The notes beneath the pieces were generated by a model, which was given only the letters and a program-made list of their open reading frames with translations, was not told the DNA's origin and did no database searches. Below, one piece after another: positions 62,991 to 64,000 of a stretch of 64,000 nt of DNA; the stretch's first letter is position 1; each line of letters opens with the position of its first letter. Source of the DNA: Altererythrobacter xiamenensis (GTDB taxonomy: Bacteria; Pseudomonadota; Alphaproteobacteria; Sphingomonadales; Sphingomonadaceae); assembly GCF_900177715.1 (NCBI RefSeq), contig NZ_FXWG01000002.1, positions 930,001 through 994,000 of the forward strand, written 5' to 3'. The translations under genes and the position numbers were made by a program.

Positions 62991-63512
62991 ATGCCCGACT
63001 GGATTGTGCCTCTTCTGATCGTGATTGCGACCGTCCTCGCGATGGAAGGCGTCGCTTGGGCGAGCCATAAGTACATCATGCATGGTTTCGGCTGGGCGTG
63101 GCATCGCGACCATCACGAACCGCATGACAATCTGCTCGAGAAGAACGACCTCTATGCGATCGTCGGCGCGGCGATGAGCATTTCCATGTTCGCCATCGGC
63201 TCGCCCCTGGTAATGGGCGAAGCCGCCTGGTGGCCGGGTATATGGATCGGGCTCGGCATCCTGTTTTACGGCATCATCTACACGGTCGTTCATGATGGAC
63301 TGGTCCATCAGCGCTATTTCCGCTGGGTGCCGAAGCGCGGCTATGCCAAGCGGCTGGTGCAGGCGCACAAGCTGCACCATGCGACGATCGGCAAGGAAGG
63401 CGGGGTGAGCTTCGGCTTCGTCTTCGCTCGCCATCCGGCCAAGTTGAAAGCCGATCTGAAACGCCAGCGCGAGGCGGGCATCGCCGTGGTTCGGGATAGC
63501 GCCGGAGCCTGA
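62991..63512 (+). CDS. crtZ: Beta-carotene hydroxylase
   Basis: The 173-residue membrane protein has the iron-binding histidine clusters of the fatty-acid-hydroxylase superfamily: SHKYIMHGFGWAWHRDHHEP, then VHDGLVHQRYF and AHKLHHATIGKEGG. This matches CrtZ, which adds the 3 and 3' hydroxyls to beta-carotene rings to make zeaxanthin. This fits a carotenoid-producing Sphingomonadales cell. It lies 14 bases after the thioesterase gene. Confidence 0.93.
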   Translation: MPDWIVPLLIVIATVLAMEGVAWASHKYIMHGFGWAWHRDHHEPHDNLLEKNDLYAIVGAAMSISMFAIGSPLVMGEAAWWPGIWIGLGILFYGIIYTVVHDGLVHQRYFRWVPKRGYAKRLVQAHKLHHATIGKEGGVSFGFVFARHPAKLKADLKRQREAGIAVVRDSAGA

Positions 63513-63806
63513 CAGGCTTTCTCCAACAAACTTGACACAATTGGCACTGCGTCAAGCAGCGGCTTCTTCGTCAAACACCTCATTTTGCATCGAAATGCCG
63601 TGTTGGAGGTGCTTGACACTTTGCCAACGCAATCGGCGCGAGGATCGGGAGATGATCGCGGGAAGATCTGGAGATCGACAGTGTGAAAGAGCGGGCATCG
63701 GCATAGCCCCGCGCCGCGCAGTAGGAAAATGGTTGGCAGGCACAGGCCATGTTGCTTCGCACCGGCAAGGCGTGACCTGCACTTCATCGCATGGTAGACC
63801 GCCGCC
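63513..63806. other. Gap with no clear gene
   Basis: I see no convincing protein, RNA gene or terminator here. TTGACA occurs at 63534-63539 and 63614-63619 but no good -10 follows either. The gap probably holds the promoter of the ferritin-like gene. Confidence 0.3.
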
Positions 63807-64000
63807 ATGAAAGCATGGTTCACCCGCCGCTATCTCGACCTGCTCGGATCGATCTATATCTATAACGAGCATCGCGGTTACACCGCGCTCGACCGCGTGC
63901 TAGAAGCGGTGAAGGCAAAGCATCCCGAGGCGACCGAGTTGATCGCGGCGGTCGAGAAGCACCGCGCCGACGAACGCAAGCATTACACCATGTTCAAGCG
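63807..64000 (+). CDS. Ferritin-like-fold protein, 3' end outside window
   Basis: Only the first 64 codons are present. They read MKAWFTRRYLDLLGSIYIYN then EHRGYTALDRVLEAV and EKHRADERKHYTMFKR. The pattern of E and ERKH residues suggests a helical ferritin-like di-iron fold, but the family cannot be confirmed from this piece. It is cut by the window edge. Confidence 0.5.
   Translation, partial: MKAWFTRRYLDLLGSIYIYNEHRGYTALDRVLEAVKAKHPEATELIAAVEKHRADERKHYTMFK

Noticed and set aside
63552-63872. Minus-strand ORF of 106 codons near the right edge
   Set aside because: It overlaps the ferritin-like gene start, has no ribosome-binding site and no recognisable domain.

Overview
The window is a high-GC alphaproteobacterial chromosome segment, most likely from the Erythrobacteraceae or a close relative in the Sphingomonadales. 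This assignment is inferred from gene content: a carotenoid hydroxylase of the CrtZ type, a TonB receptor and tryptophan-halogenase sugar locus, a DUF1476 (F1-ATPase zeta-type) protein, a single bifunctional Rsh, and a chromosomal VirB cluster without conjugation genes. No 16S gene is present to confirm it.

Layout. 1-4.4 kb: the end of a PhoX-type phosphatase, then a leftward accessory group made of a Zn-ribbon protein, an NrtR-like Nudix regulator and a phosphatase/ADP-ribosylglycohydrolase fusion interrupted by one in-frame TGA. 4.6-6.5 kb: tRNA-Ser(GGA), a repeat-rich gap, a periplasmic cyclophilin and a DUF1905 protein; both proteins carry an in-frame copy of the same small hairpin repeat. 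6.5-21.2 kb: mostly core genes (chemoreceptor, glyoxalase, Rsh, M1 peptidase, hemF with a perfect FNR box, pdeM, infC with an apparent ATA start, SLC13 transporter, a trans-sulfuration PLP enzyme, diguanylate cyclase, SDR) and a sigma-28-like remnant. 21.4-35.2 kb: a malto-oligosaccharide/starch utilisation locus with a TonB receptor, two flavin halogenases, a DUF6445 protein with a possible 2OG-oxygenase residue pattern, a LacI regulator, two GH13 enzymes and a GH97 enzyme. Two of its promoters share a 16-bp operator-like motif. 35.3-44.4 kb: acyl-CoA metabolism (CoA-transferase, enoyl-CoA hydratase, YciI, 5-oxoprolinase, GntR regulator, acyl-CoA dehydrogenase, SDR).

44.5-52.3 kb: a compact type IV secretion-like operon, virB1-2-3-4-6-9-10-11, with several ATGA-type overlaps but no recognisable VirB5, VirB7, VirB8, VirD4 or relaxase. 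52.4-56.1 kb: ppk1-ppx polyphosphate genes. 56.1-59.2 kb: YhhQ, tRNA-Arg(TCT), a Nudix hydrolase, a gap with a possible small RNA, and the grxD/BolA/DUF1476 group. 59.2-62.5 kb: leuC, a 51-residue membrane microprotein, leuD and a quinone oxidoreductase-like gene. 62.6-64 kb: a thioesterase, crtZ and the start of a ferritin-like gene cut by the window edge.

The candidates most worth checking are the in-frame palindromic repeats near 6 kb, the VirB cluster lacking VirB8 and VirD4, the halogenase/DUF6445/TonB sugar system with its shared operator, the Nudix-phosphatase-ADP-ribosylglycohydrolase group, and the non-canonical infC start. All calls come from reading the sequence; no database search was run.
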